DNA from: Flammeovirgaceae bacterium
GTDB lineage: Bacteria; Bacteroidota; Bacteroidia; Cytophagales; Cyclobacteriaceae
Direction: 5' to 3'
Assembly: GCA_016712035.1 (NCBI GenBank)
Contig: JADJRT010000001.1
Span: 186,001-250,000 of the forward strand
DNA: 64,000 bases
Shown here: in pieces, positions 1 through 8,988 of the stretch
Position numbering within the stretch: the first letter of the stretch is position 1
Layout of the letters: each line of letters begins with the position of its first letter
The notes under the pieces: model-generated
Told to the model about the DNA's origin: nothing
What the model saw: only the letters and a program-made list of their open reading frames with translations
Database searches by the model: none
Program-made: the position numbers and the translations under genes

Positions 1-554
1 TACCGTTATGGTTTACGTAATGGGGCTGTTATTGCCTTAAATACCCTCTTTCTAATTATCGTGTTATTCTATGTTTATCCACTCAAGTTTCTGACCCGAT
101 TAATTTTAATACCCATCTCTTACCTGATTGATCATGACGGATTGAAGAATGCTTTAATGGGCAGCATCAAGCATGAAGATATGGCCGACTTAATGATCAT
201 TTATGGTCTGGGTGCCGCCAGTGTTTTCCTGGTCCTGGTAGGCATGTATCGGTATGCCCTAAAGCAAGCTGATGAACTTGAGCTTACTGTGGTTGAAAAT
301 TTGATACCCGAATGAGCATTCGGGCTAATATCTTCATGGCAGTTATTCCCATAATCTCGGTGTTGATTGCAATTATCTTTCACTCGCATGAGTTCGCAGG
401 TCTGTTTGCCGGACTAACCTATGTCATTTATACTCCAGTTATGATGCTCCACGGTAAATCGGTAGATCGAAAGCGAATAAAACTTCTTAACCCTTTTTCT
501 CCTACTGAATTAATGGATGGGATAGTTGAGAATAAAGACGAGCTTGAGATTTAA
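1..554 (+). CDS. TMEM175-like (DUF1211) membrane protein, C-terminal part, frameshifted
   Basis: The reading frame is open from the first base of the window, so the N-terminus lies outside. Visible are a hydrophobic segment around codons 9-35 (with LFYVYPLKFL) and another around codons 60-80 (LMIIYGLGAASVFLVLVGMY), followed by a charged stretch. This pattern resembles the second half of prokaryotic TMEM175-type potassium channels. The frame stops at 315, but a second frame (312-554) continues with two more hydrophobic segments starting MSIR. Adding one A at 311-312 joins them as IPEMSIRAN, which fits the longer Bacteroidota members of the family as I remember them. Alternatively 312-554 is a separate 80-residue membrane protein overlapping by ATGA. 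Family assignment is from memory of the motif, not a search. Confidence 0.5.
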
Positions 555-555
555 A

Positions 556-1785
556 TTAAATCACATCAATCTGACCGCGCAAAATATCTTCTAACGTGTC
601 GCGCCTGCGTATAAGCTTTGCTTCGCCATTCAATATCAGAACTTCAGCCGGCTTGAATCTCGAATTATAATTTGACGCCATAGAATAGCCATAGGCGCCA
701 GCATTTTTGATAGCAATTAAATCCCCCTCGCGCACCTCGTTTAATTTTCTATCTGCGCCAAGCGTATCGGTTTCACAAATATTGCCAACTACAGTATACA
801 CTTTTTGTGAGCCTGCTGGGTTAGAGATATTAACAATCTCATGATAGGCATCATACATCATCGGACGAATGAGTTGGTTGAGTCCTGAATTAACCCCGAC
901 AAAAGTCACGGAGGGTGTTGACTTAACCACATTGGTTTTTGTGATAAGAGTACCCGCTCCACTAACCAAATATTTGCCGGGCTCAATCCACAATTCTAGT
1001 TTACGACCGTAGCTCAAATAAAATTCCTTAAACGCCTTGCCCAACTTTAAACCAAGATCGTAGACGTTGGTTACCATATCGCCCTCTTTATAGGCGACTT
1101 TAAACCCACCACCGAAGTCAATGAACTTTAGTGCTGGAAAATCGCGGGCGATACCAAAAAGAATTTCAGCCATTTTTAGAAACACATCCGTTTCGGTTAT
1201 CTCAGAACCGGTATGAATGTGCAATCCATTAATAATGATGTTATGTTTTTGTGCCAACTCCATAATCTGCGGAAGCTGGTACACAGAGATTCCAAACTTT
1301 GAATTACTATGACCTGTCGAAATCTTGTAATTACCCCCAGCCATTATGTGTGGATTGAGGCGTACACAACATGGATAGGTATTACCGTATTTCTTCCCAA
1401 ACTTTTCGAGCACCGATAAATTATCGAGGTTAATGTTAAGGCCTAACGATACACCTTCCACAATCTCTTCAAAGTCAACACAGTTTGGGGTGTACATGAT
1501 TTCGTGTGCTGGAAATCCTGCACCTAGTGCCAGGTGTGCCTCCTGCAAAGAGACCACATCAACGCCTGCTCCGTGCTTCTTTAATAATTTTAAGATTGAA
1601 ATATTGGTGAGCGCTTTGGCGGCATATTTTATTCGCACATCGGTATCCGAAAAAGCATTCTTTAGGCTTTTCAGCTGTTCGATAATTTTCGAAGCGTCAT
1701 AGACATAAAGAGGCGTGCCGAACTCTTTGCAGATATCGGCCACATTAAGCCCTTGAATCGTGTATGTTCCGTTGGTTAGTTCCAT
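556..1785 (-). CDS. lysA: Diaminopimelate decarboxylase
   Basis: This PLP enzyme of fold type III converts meso-diaminopimelate to lysine, the last step of lysine synthesis, in the cytoplasm. The 409-residue frame is full length. It shows the PLP lysine in KYAAKAL (K57), the HIHTGSEI and GGGFK phosphate-binding loops, EPGKYLVSGAG, the active-site CETDTLG and the C-terminal GAYGYSMASNYNSR motif of this family. Aspartokinase-independent: no other lysine gene is adjacent, although asd (15,416-16,411) of the same pathway lies in the window. It is convergent with the membrane protein ending at 554 with almost no gap. A TATATTTG -7 box lies just upstream of the start. Confidence 0.95.
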   Translation of the reverse strand: MELTNGTYTIQGLNVADICKEFGTPLYVYDASKIIEQLKSLKNAFSDTDVRIKYAAKALTNISILKLLKKHGAGVDVVSLQEAHLALGAGFPAHEIMYTPNCVDFEEIVEGVSLGLNINLDNLSVLEKFGKKYGNTYPCCVRLNPHIMAGGNYKISTGHSNSKFGISVYQLPQIMELAQKHNIIINGLHIHTGSEITETDVFLKMAEILFGIARDFPALKFIDFGGGFKVAYKEGDMVTNVYDLGLKLGKAFKEFYLSYGRKLELWIEPGKYLVSGAGTLITKTNVVKSTPSVTFVGVNSGLNQLIRPMMYDAYHEIVNISNPAGSQKVYTVVGNICETDTLGADRKLNEVREGDLIAIKNAGAYGYSMASNYNSRFKPAEVLILNGEAKLIRRRDTLEDILRGQIDVI

Positions 1786-1798
1786 AAGAAATAAAGGT

Positions 1799-1806
1799 CA
1801 AATATA
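1799..1806 (-). promoter_or_regulatory. lysA promoter, -7 box
   Basis: On the minus strand these bases read TATATTTG, an exact match to the Bacteroidota -7 consensus TAnnTTTG. It ends 13 bases before the lysA start codon, so the transcript leader would be very short. I see no clear -33 TTG box at the usual distance. Confidence 0.5.
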
Positions 1807-1862
1807 TCAGTTGAAATTCTATCTCAGCATGTTATCCACTCACTTTATTTAATGGGGGTTGT

Positions 1863-1870
1863 TATCTTCG
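1863..1870 (+). promoter_or_regulatory. Probable -7 box for the esterase gene
   Basis: TATCTTCG differs from TAnnTTTG by one base and ends only 4 bases before the ATG at 1875. If it is used, the mRNA would be leaderless or nearly so. It faces away from the lysA promoter in the 89-base divergent gap. Confidence 0.4.
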
Positions 1871-1874
1871 CACA

Positions 1875-2639
1875 ATGAAATTGTTTTATCGACAATCAGG
1901 TGCCGGCAAACCCTTGATCATTTTGCATGGATTGTTTGGCTCGTCCGACAATTGGTTTTCACTGGCCAAAGTATTTGCCGAAAAGTATACGGTGTATTTA
2001 GTTGACCAACGAAATCACGGACAATCGCCACAAAGTGATGATTTCAATTATAAACTTCTGGCTGATGATCTCTATTCCTTCATCAAAGAACATAAGCTAG
2101 ATAAACCAGATATTATAGGTCATTCGATGGGCGGCAAAACTGCTATGAATTTTGCGGTTAAGTATCCTGATCAATTAGGGAAACTAATTATAGTTGATAT
2201 CGTACCTAAAGCCTATCCTGTACATCACGATCATATTTTAGACGGGCTTCATGATATCGACATCGATGCGCTAACATCCCGCAGTGAAGCGGACACGCTT
2301 TTAAGTAAGCAGGTGCCCGAACCTGAAGTGCGGCAATTTTTACTCAAAAATCTTTATCGGACTTCCGAGGGAAAATTTCAATGGCGGATTAATCTTCAAG
2401 CTATTGATAATCATATTGAGGAAATGGGAGACGGGATGCAGTACCCGGGTACTTTCGAAGGCCCCACCTTGTTCATCAATGGAGCTCGCTCCACTTATTT
2501 TAAATCGGGCGATGAGTCTCTTATTATTTCTTTATTTCCATCGGCCAAAATTATTACACTCAACACCGGGCACTGGGTACAGGCTGAAAATCCGGAGGAG
2601 TTTGCCAAGGCAGTTTTTTCTTTTTTAAGTACTGAGTAA
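1875..2639 (+). CDS. Alpha/beta hydrolase (YbfF-type esterase)
   Basis: This is a 254-residue cytoplasmic alpha/beta hydrolase. The nucleophile elbow GHSMGG places the serine at residue 84, the oxyanion-hole region is HGLFGSSDNW near residue 18, and the catalytic histidine is in TGHWVQAENP near residue 232. NHGQS after strand 4 is typical of the YbfF/esterase branch, which hydrolyses short acyl esters and thioesters; the natural substrate is not known from sequence. Its stop codon overlaps the next start as TAATG, so it is translationally coupled to the methyltransferase. No signal peptide is seen. Confidence 0.85.
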   Translation: MKLFYRQSGAGKPLIILHGLFGSSDNWFSLAKVFAEKYTVYLVDQRNHGQSPQSDDFNYKLLADDLYSFIKEHKLDKPDIIGHSMGGKTAMNFAVKYPDQLGKLIIVDIVPKAYPVHHDHILDGLHDIDIDALTSRSEADTLLSKQVPEPEVRQFLLKNLYRTSEGKFQWRINLQAIDNHIEEMGDGMQYPGTFEGPTLFINGARSTYFKSGDESLIISLFPSAKIITLNTGHWVQAENPEEFAKAVFSFLSTE

Positions 2640-3348
2640 TGGCTTCTCCCGGTAAATTATATCTCATTCCCAATGTTATTTCTGATTCAACACAGGAAAA
2701 AGTAATCCCGGCATCCGTAAACGAAATACTTCCTCAGATCACACACTTTCTTGCTGAAGAGATTCGAACCGCCCGCAGGTATCTAAGTAGTCTTAAAATA
2801 TATGACTCAATTGAAGCCTTGCATTTTCAAGTATTGAATAAGGACACTTCTCCTATAGAATTGTCAATCTTAATGAAGCCAATTCTTGATGGTCATAACG
2901 TTGGAGTAATTTCCGAATCAGGCTGTCCAGGCATTGCCGACCCGGGGGCATTAGCTGTGGAGTATGCTCATCAACATAACATTCAGGTTGTGCCGTTGGT
3001 CGGCCCCTCTTCAATTCTATTGGCGTTGATGGCTTCGGGGTTAAATGGACAGCAGTTTGCATTTCATGGCTATCTGCCTATTGAAGAAAAGGAAGCCACC
3101 AAGGTTATTAAAGAACTGGAAAGCGAATCAAAACAAAGAATCAAACGCAAATCTTCATTGAAACACCCTACCGTAACAATTCAATCTTTGCTAATCTATT
3201 AAAAACACTCCATCCACAGACAAAGCTAACGGTTGCATTAGACCTTACCGGAGCTAACGAAACGGTTCTTACTGAATCCATCGCAGCATGGAAAAATAAA
3301 AAACCAAATTGGCCAAAAACACCATCCGTATTTTTGTTTCTGGCTTAA
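2639..3348 (+). CDS. RsmI-like SAM-dependent methyltransferase (tetrapyrrole methylase fold), frameshifted
   Basis: The protein belongs to the SAM-dependent methyltransferases with the tetrapyrrole-methylase fold, close to 16S rRNA 2'-O-methyltransferase RsmI. ESGCPGIADPGA, VVPLVGPSSI and LMASGLNGQQFAFHGYLP match the RsmI core. It is short (about 235 residues repaired), like the second, truncated RsmI-like paralogue common in Bacteroidota, so the exact RNA target is uncertain. The frame breaks at 3139-3141: with one A added the reading continues SKQRNQTQIFIETPYRNN, the expected conserved IETPYR motif, to a stop at 3348. As written, the first frame ends at 3202. The start overlaps the esterase stop by one base. 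Confidence 0.75.
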
Positions 3349-3364
3349 ATCAGCAGGCAATCGC

Positions 3365-3393
3365 TTGCTTTATTGTCTTACTTATTATCTTTG
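3365..3393 (+). promoter_or_regulatory. metK promoter
   Basis: TTG (3365-3367) is followed after 18 bases by TATCTTTG (3386-3393), an exact match to the Bacteroidota TTG / TAnnTTTG promoter. The start codon of metK is at 3421, giving a leader of roughly 20 bases, which leaves no space for a SAM riboswitch. Confidence 0.65.
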
Positions 3394-3420
3394 CCCCCTT
3401 AATTGAATCTATAACAAACT

Positions 3421-4675
3421 ATGCCATACTTATTCACTTCCGAATCGGTTTCTGAAGGTCACCCAGACAAAGTTGCCGATCAAATCTCTGATGCCCTCAT
3501 CGACTATTTTTTAGCCTATGATGCTAACAGTAAAGTTGCCTGCGAAACCTTAGTAACTACCGGCCAGGTGGTACTTGCCGGAGAAGTTAAATCTGAAGCT
3601 TACCTGGACGTGCAGGAAATCGCACGCGAGGTGATCAGAAAAATTGGTTACACAAAAAGTGAGTATATGTTTGAGGCTGATAGCTGTGGTATCTTCTCCG
3701 CTATTCATGAACAATCTGCTCATATTAATCAGGGTGTTGAGCGTAAGAAAAAAGAAGATCAGGGTGCTGGCGATCAGGGAATGATGTTCGGTTATGCTAC
3801 CAACGAAACAGATAATTACATGCCGTTACCCTTGGAACTTGCGCATTTGTTATTGAGAGAGTTGGCGGTTATCCGTAAAGAAGGAAAAGTGATGACGTAT
3901 TTGCGTCCTGATGCCAAGTCGCAGGTAACTATTGAATATAGCGATGATAATAAACCCCAGCGCATTGATGCAATCGTAATCTCCACCCAGCATGACGATT
4001 TTGCTAAGGATGCTATCATGTTGAAAAGATTAAGGATGATGTGATTAACATCCTGGTACCGCGCATCATGAAAAAATTACCAAAGCGGACTCAAAAGTTA
4101 TTCAGCAATGAAATCAAATACTTTGTAAACCCAACCGGTAAGTTTGTGATTGGTGGTCCGCATGGCGATACTGGCCTTACCGGAAGAAAAATTATTGTTG
4201 ACACGTATGGTGGAAAAGGCGCTCACGGTGGAGGTGCATTTTCAGGTAAAGATCCTTCAAAGTAGATCGCTCCGCTGCCTATGCAACACGGCATATTGCA
4301 AAAAATTTGGTGGCTGCCGGTGTGGCCGATGAAGTCTTGGTGCAAGTGGCTTATGCTATTGGGGTCGCCAAACCTGTAGGCTTATATGTAAATACATATG
4401 GAACTTCTAAAGTAAAAATCACCGATGGCGAGATCGCCAAGAAGATTGAGAAGATCTTTGATATGCGCCCCTACTTTATTGAAGAGCGTTTCAAGTTGCG
4501 CACACCTATCTATTCAGAAACTGCTTCCTACGGCCACATGGGTCGTGAGTCTAAAATAGTTGAGAAGGTTTTTAACAAAGGCAAGAAAAACGAAAAGAAG
4601 GTGAAGGTAGAATTATTCCCCTGGGAAAAGCTCGATCATACAGAAGCCATTAAAAAGGCTTTTAAACTGAACTAA
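3421..4675 (+). CDS. metK: S-adenosylmethionine synthase, two frameshifts
   Basis: MetK makes S-adenosylmethionine from methionine and ATP in the cytoplasm and is essential in most bacteria. The three-domain pattern is complete: SESVSEGHPDKVADQISDA at the N-terminus (ATP/Mg binding), GAGDQGMMFGYATNET in the middle, and GGPHGDTGLTGRK plus TYGGKGAHGGGAFSGKD in the third part. The frame is broken twice. Near 4016-4023 one base is missing: after DAIML the reading should continue EKIKDDVINILVPRI. At 4258-4262 one A is missing: GKDPSK should continue VDRSAAYATRHIAKN. Repaired length is about 418 residues, normal for the family. Fragments are 3421-4044, 4041-4265 and 4307-4675. It is followed by a strong terminator. 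Confidence 0.93.
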
Positions 4676-4681
4676 AAAAAA

Positions 4682-4706
4682 AGAGGGCTCCGATTTGGAG
4701 CCCTCT
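4682..4706. terminator. Bidirectional intrinsic terminator between metK and hpf
   Basis: AGAGGGCTCC and GGAGCCCTCT form a perfect 10-bp stem around the loop GATTT. A T-rich run follows on the plus strand and an A-rich run precedes it, so it can end transcripts of metK (+) and hpf (-), which converge here. Confidence 0.9.
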
Positions 4707-4729
4707 CTTTTTATTGGAGTCACGCTGTA

Positions 4730-5032
4730 TTAAAAGCGTGCTTCTTGTTCTTTTACTTTAAATTTTTTGAGCTGCACCCGTAAGGCCTCTGTGGCCATAT
4801 CGGTAGCTGCTTCAAACGACTTAGCCTGTTCTTTGGCAAACAAGTTTTGACCCGGCACATTCAGTTTTATTTCTACTGTTTTGTTTTCGATCCCTTCGTT
4901 ATTCAGTCTCAAAAACACCTCGCCATCTACCATGCGATCATAAAATGTCTCGAGCTTATCCACTTTCCTCTGGATAAAATCGATAAGTTTCTGATCGGCA
5001 TCAAAATGAATGGAATGTACTTGCAATTTCAT
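4730..5032 (-). CDS. hpf: Ribosome hibernation promoting factor (short HPF/RaiA type)
   Basis: This 100-residue protein starts MKLQVHSIHFDADQKLIDFI and contains the beta-alpha-beta-beta-beta-alpha pattern of the HPF/YfiA family, with VDKLETFYDRMVDGEVFLRL and a basic C-terminal end. The family binds the decoding centre of the 30S subunit and silences or dimerises ribosomes in starvation. It is the short form without the extra C-terminal dimerisation domain. Position after rpsU and xerC on the same strand is a typical Bacteroidota arrangement (rpsU-xerC-hpf), seen here from 6286 down to 4730. Confidence 0.9.
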   Translation of the reverse strand: MKLQVHSIHFDADQKLIDFIQRKVDKLETFYDRMVDGEVFLRLNNEGIENKTVEIKLNVPGQNLFAKEQAKSFEAATDMATEALRVQLKKFKVKEQEARF

Positions 5033-5113
5033 AAGAACATATGTTAAAGGTTGAACATAAAATTTAGCCGGAATTCTTTTGACCTCCGGTGGGCCATTTG
5101 TTATTCGCGATCC

Positions 5114-5995
5114 TTACGCTTTGGGATGCGCCTGATCAAATACTTTTTTCAATTTCTCCATCGAATTATGCGTATACACCTGTGTGGCGGCCAGACTGCT
5201 ATGCCCAAGTAAATCTTTTACGGCATTAATCTCAGCTCCTTTATTAAGCAAGTGAGTCGCATACGTATGCCGAAGCACATGCGGACTCTTTTTTTTCCAC
5301 AGAGTAAATAACTTCATATACTTTTTAACCGTGCGATTTACCAGCATCGGATATAACGGTTCACCCGAATCAGTTACCAACAAATATCCGTGTTCTTTCT
5401 TTTCCACTTCCTTATTTCTTATTTGAACATAGTCTCTAATTAATTGTACGAGTTGCATAGAAAACGGGATGACTCTTTCCTTATTTCTTTTTCCTAAAAC
5501 CCGAAGCGTACGATCGGATAAATTGACATAGCTCTCTTTCAGGGTAATTAATTCTGCAAGACGCATGCCCGTACCATAAAACATTTCGAGTACTAATCGA
5601 TCACGAGTCCCTTCATAACCCTCAGGAAACATAACGTTGTCCAATAGCTTTACGATATCCAGCTCATTTACAAAATGTGGAAGTTTCTTTTGTGTTTTAA
5701 GAATCTTGATTTTTACCATCGGGTCGGCAGAAATAATTTCTTGTCGCATCAAAAATTTATAATAGGATCGTAAGCAAGCTATTTTTCGGTTGATCGATCG
5801 GCTATCCAATTTTGCCTCAACCAAACTTACCACCCAAGAGCGAACCAGACTATAATTTGCTTCCTGTATGGCTGTGCCGGAGAATTCTGATTCAAGATAT
5901 TTCTGAAATTGGGTTAGGTCAGTTTGATAGGATTGAATCGTTTTAGGACTGTAACGTTTCTCGAAATGAATAAACTTTAAGAATGTATCTATCAT
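5114..5995 (-). CDS. xerC: Tyrosine recombinase XerC
   Basis: The 293-residue protein has an N-terminal SAM-like DNA-binding domain (about 1-90) and a C-terminal catalytic domain. Catalytic residues are visible: R145 (GTGMR), K169, H239 and R242 (HVLRH), H265 (LLGHSS) and the nucleophile Y274 (TQVYTH). Length and motifs match the XerC/XerD chromosome-dimer resolvases acting at dif, not longer phage integrases. The rpsU-xerC-hpf context favours XerC over XerD. No dif-like site or second recombinase gene was recognised in the window. No promoter box is obvious just upstream, and an rpsU terminator lies between it and rpsU. Confidence 0.9.
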   Translation of the reverse strand: MIDTFLKFIHFEKRYSPKTIQSYQTDLTQFQKYLESEFSGTAIQEANYSLVRSWVVSLVEAKLDSRSINRKIACLRSYYKFLMRQEIISADPMVKIKILKTQKKLPHFVNELDIVKLLDNVMFPEGYEGTRDRLVLEMFYGTGMRLAELITLKESYVNLSDRTLRVLGKRNKERVIPFSMQLVQLIRDYVQIRNKEVEKKEHGYLLVTDSGEPLYPMLVNRTVKKYMKLFTLWKKKSPHVLRHTYATHLLNKGAEINAVKDLLGHSSLAATQVYTHNSMEKLKKVFDQAHPKA

Positions 5996-6037
5996 TACCT
6001 ACACCTTCCCTTTCCGTGTACCTACAAGATAAAAAAA

Positions 6038-6068
6038 AATCCTCCGAGGCGAAAGCCTTCGGAGGATT
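6038..6068 (-). terminator. Intrinsic terminator after rpsU
   Basis: Read on the minus strand, a GC-rich stem of about 13 bp with one bulged base and a short GAAA/TTTC loop is followed by a run of nine Ts. It lies 24 bases after the rpsU stop and would partly separate rpsU from xerC. Confidence 0.85.
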
Positions 6069-6091
6069 GTTTACTAAAAGTATCTTATATC

Positions 6092-6286
6092 CTAATAATT
6101 GTCGGAAGCGTACATCTTTTGCTTGTATGCAGCTCGAATAACTTCGGTCCTTCTTTTTACAGATGGCTTGGTAAATGAAGTTCTCTCGCGCAAGGCTCTC
6201 AAAACGCCAGTCTTCTCAAACTTTTTCTTGAAGCGCTTAAGGGCTTTGTCAATCGATTCGTTCTCTTTGATGTTGATAATCAGCAT
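6092..6286 (-). CDS. rpsU: 30S ribosomal protein S21
   Basis: The 64-residue basic protein starting MLIINIKENESIDKALKRFK is bS21, a small-subunit protein at the platform near the anti-Shine-Dalgarno end of 16S rRNA. The motif KKFEKTGVLRALRERTSFTKPS is typical. A longer open frame extends upstream to 6409, but the ATG at 6286 matches the family start, and the promoter box at 6307-6314 lies inside that upstream extension, so the longer version is not translated from this transcript. The family is 60-70 residues long. Confidence 0.95.
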   Translation of the reverse strand: MLIINIKENESIDKALKRFKKKFEKTGVLRALRERTSFTKPSVKRRTEVIRAAYKQKMYASDNY

Positions 6287-6306
6287 TTTCTCTGTATTTT
6301 GGGCTG

Positions 6307-6338
6307 CAAATATAGAATTCTTTCTATCACTTACGCAA
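6307..6338 (-). promoter_or_regulatory. rpsU promoter
   Basis: On the minus strand a TTG at 6338-6336 is followed after 21 bases by TATATTTG (6314-6307), an exact TAnnTTTG match, 20 bases before the rpsU start. Confidence 0.65.
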
Positions 6339-6342
6339 GTTT

Positions 6343-7506
6343 TTACTTTAAAATTGCCCTTGAAATCACCAATTTCTGGATTTCTGAGGTTCCTTCGCCA
6401 ATTGTGCAAAGTTTTGCATCCCGATAATACTTCTCAGCCGGAAAATCTTTGGTGTACCCATAGCCTCCAAAAATTTGTACTCCTTCGGTTGCTACCTCCA
6501 CTGCTATTTCAGAAGCATAAAGCTTTGCCATGGCAGACTCGCGGTTAACGCTCTTCCCTTTGTTCTTAAGATCGGCTGCGCGGTAAGTGAGCAAAGAGGC
6601 TGCTTCAATTTTGGTAGCCATTTCTGCCAACTTAAAAGATATCCCTTGAAACGCTGAAATGGGCTGATTGAATTGATGGCGCTCCTTAGAGTATTTCAGG
6701 GCAGCATCAAATGCACCTTGCGCTATGCCCAAACTTAGTGCAGCGATTGATATTCTTCCGCCATCCAATACTTTTAGTGATTGAACAAAGCCCTCGCCTT
6801 CCTCACCAATCACTTGACTTTTATGAATACGACAATCCGTAAAAATCAACTCAGTTGTCTCCGAGGCTCGCATTCCTAACTTGTTTTCCTTCTTACCAGC
6901 AGTAAAACCAGCCGTTCCCTTCTCTATGATAAAGGCCGTCATAGCATGTGAATCGCCAACCTTACCGGTTCGCGCAATAACAACAGCAACATTGCCCGAT
7001 TTACCATGCGTGATGAAGTTTTTTGCTCCATTCAAAATATAATAATCACCATCTTTAATGGCAACCGTTCTCATATTACCAGCATCCGAACCTGTATTGG
7101 GCTCAGTAAGGCCCCACGCACCAATCCATTCACCTGAAGCCAGCTTCGGCAAGTACTTACTCTTTTGTTCCTCGTTTGCGAACTGCAGAATATGACCTGT
7201 ACATAACGAGTTGTGTGCCGCCATAGATAAGCCAATGGACCCATCAATCCGGGCAACTTCTGCAATGGCCGTTACATATTCATGATATCCAAAGCCAGAG
7301 CCTCCATATTCTTCAGGAACAAGAACCCCCATCAATCCGAGTCCACCCATTTTTCTAAATAGATCGACAGGAAACTCCTGGCTTTCGTCCCACTTCATCA
7401 TGTGCGGCTTGATTTCCTTTTCTCCAAAATCGCGCACCATTTGTGCAATCATTTTTTGATTCTCTGATACATCGAAACTCAAAACTTCATCTGCCACCAT
7501 GTTCAT
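6343..7506 (-). CDS. Acyl-CoA dehydrogenase (short/medium-chain type)
   Basis: The 387-residue flavoprotein oxidises acyl-CoA to trans-2-enoyl-CoA, passing electrons to ETF. Signature sequences are GAWGLTEPNTGSDAGNMRT (FAD/substrate pocket), GGYGYTKDFPAEKYYRDAK and GEGTSEIQ, in which E371 is the expected catalytic base. Length and full co-linearity are normal for SCAD-like enzymes. The start could be either the ATG at 7506 or the one at 7500. The gene stands alone, with its own promoter, and no other beta-oxidation gene is adjacent, so the acyl chain preferred is unknown. Confidence 0.9.
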   Translation of the reverse strand: MNMVADEVLSFDVSENQKMIAQMVRDFGEKEIKPHMMKWDESQEFPVDLFRKMGGLGLMGVLVPEEYGGSGFGYHEYVTAIAEVARIDGSIGLSMAAHNSLCTGHILQFANEEQKSKYLPKLASGEWIGAWGLTEPNTGSDAGNMRTVAIKDGDYYILNGAKNFITHGKSGNVAVVIARTGKVGDSHAMTAFIIEKGTAGFTAGKKENKLGMRASETTELIFTDCRIHKSQVIGEEGEGFVQSLKVLDGGRISIAALSLGIAQGAFDAALKYSKERHQFNQPISAFQGISFKLAEMATKIEAASLLTYRAADLKNKGKSVNRESAMAKLYASEIAVEVATEGVQIFGGYGYTKDFPAEKYYRDAKLCTIGEGTSEIQKLVISRAILK

Positions 7507-7535
7507 TTTTATTAGACTTTATTGTTTAAGGATTG

Positions 7536-7567
7536 CAAATGTATTGGAAAAGAATTCAATACCCAAA
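7536..7567 (-). promoter_or_regulatory. Acyl-CoA dehydrogenase promoter
   Basis: On the minus strand TTTG (7567-7564) is followed after 20 bases by TACATTTG (7543-7536), matching both Bacteroidota promoter boxes, 29 bases before the start codon. Confidence 0.65.
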
Positions 7568-7609
7568 CAAGTGTTAGTTCGTGTTTGAAATTTCCCTAAA
7601 TAACCCCAG

Positions 7610-7646
7610 TTTGATAATAAATCCTTGGTTTTAAAGGTTATTTTTG
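7610..7646 (+). promoter_or_regulatory. ugd promoter
   Basis: TATTTTTG at 7639-7646 matches TAnnTTTG exactly and lies 27 bases before the ugd ATG. The nearest TTTG is at 7610-7613, 25 bases upstream, which is long, so the -33 box is uncertain. Confidence 0.5.
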
Positions 7647-7673
7647 CGCCCACAAAAACGAAATCCCCTAAAA

Positions 7674-8988
7674 ATGAAAATTGCTGTAGTGGGCACTGGA
7701 TATGTAGGATTGGTTACTGGAACCTGCTTTTCAGAAACAGGAAACACGGTAACGTGCATAGATATCGATGCTGAAAAAGTAAAAAAGCTGAACAGTGGTA
7801 AAATAACGATCTATGAACCCGGCCTCGAATTATTATTTGAGCGAAATCTAAAACAAGGCCGACTTTCCTTTACCACCGATCTGAAGCAAGGCATTGCCAA
7901 TGCACAAATCATTTTTTTAGCGCTTCCCACACCCCCTGGTGAGGATGGCTCGGCAGATCTAAAATATATTTTGGGTGTAGCAAAAGATTTAGGTCCTCTT
8001 TTGAAGGACTATACAGTCATAGTTGATAAGAGTACTGTACCGGTTGGCACCGCTGATCGGGTGAAAGAAAACATAGCTGCTGGGACTTCTGTCGAATTCG
8101 ATGTTGTTTCTAATCCGGAGTTTTTACGCGAAGGAGTTGCCGTTGATGACTTTATGAAACCAGGCGCGTGTCGTAATTGGTACTTCATCCGCTCAGGCAA
8201 AAAAATAATGGAAACTCTTTACGCTCCCTTTGTTCGTCAAGGAAATCCGCTAGTGTTTATGGATGAGCGCTCCGCGGAGTTGACCAAGTATGCAGCCAAT
8301 TCTTTCCTGGCAACAAAAATCTCATTTATGAATGAGATCGCTAACCTCTGCGAACTGGTTGGTGCTGATGTGGATTCTGTAAGAAAAGGAATCGGCACTG
8401 ATAGCCGGATTGGTAAACGATTCTTATTTCCGGGCATCGGGTATGGAGGCAGTTGCTTCCCGAAAGATGTACAAGCATTGGCCAAATCATCTTCAGATGC
8501 TAAGTACGATTTCAAAATTTTGGAAGCCGTAATGGAGGTTAATGCCGATCAAAAAACAAAGCTCATTCCACGCATAAAAGATTTTTACAAAGGCAATTTG
8601 AAAGGTAAGGTGTTTGCAGTTTGGGGGCTCTCTTTTAAGCCTCACACGGATGACATTCGCGAAGCCCCGGCACTATATAATATCGAAGAACTCTTAAATG
8701 CCGGTGCCATTGTAAAAGCGCATGATCCTGAATCCATGGAAAATGTAAAGCGATTACTCGGAGATAAAATTGAATTTACAGATACCCCATACGATGCAGC
8801 AAAAGGTGCTGATGCTATTTTTATTGCCACCGAATGGCCAGAGTTTAGAACCCCTGATTTCGAAAAACTGATTGCAGGATTAAAACATAAAGTGATTTTT
8901 TGATGGGCGCAATCTCTACGATCTTGCTCAAATGAAGGAATTAGGATTCACGTACTTTAGTATTGGAAGAGAAACTATATATGGCTAA
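7674..8988 (+). CDS. ugd: UDP-glucose 6-dehydrogenase, three frameshifts
   Basis: The enzyme oxidises UDP-glucose twice with NAD to UDP-glucuronate. The start at 7674 (MKIAVVGTGYVGLVTGTCFS) gives the Rossmann motif at the N-terminus; an upstream in-frame GTG/ATG is less likely because the -7 box at 7639-7646 overlaps it. NPEFLREG and GIGYGGSCFPKD (catalytic cysteine) are present. Three indels are inferred. One extra G at 8163-8164 and one missing A in the run 8199-8205 compensate and scramble 12 residues: the other frame reads ARVVIGTSSAQA, the expected MKPxRVVIGT motif. One extra T in the run 8896-8901 causes the stop at 8903; the repaired end is FDGRNLYDLAQ to 8988. Its last codons overlap the start of the next gene, indicating coupling. 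Confidence 0.92.

Noticed and set aside
3349..3420. SAM riboswitch upstream of metK
   Set aside because: The gap is only 72 bases and contains a consensus promoter at 3365-3393 with a predicted leader of about 20 bases; no riboswitch stem pattern is visible.
5114..5995. Tyrosine recombinase as part of an integrated mobile element
   Set aside because: Length, motifs and the rpsU-xerC-hpf context fit housekeeping XerC; there is no attachment site, excisionase or cargo beside it.
6287..6409. N-terminal extension of S21 (open frame to 6409)
   Set aside because: The rpsU promoter box lies inside the extension and the family starts at MLIINIKEN; the extension also overlaps the acyl-CoA dehydrogenase gene.
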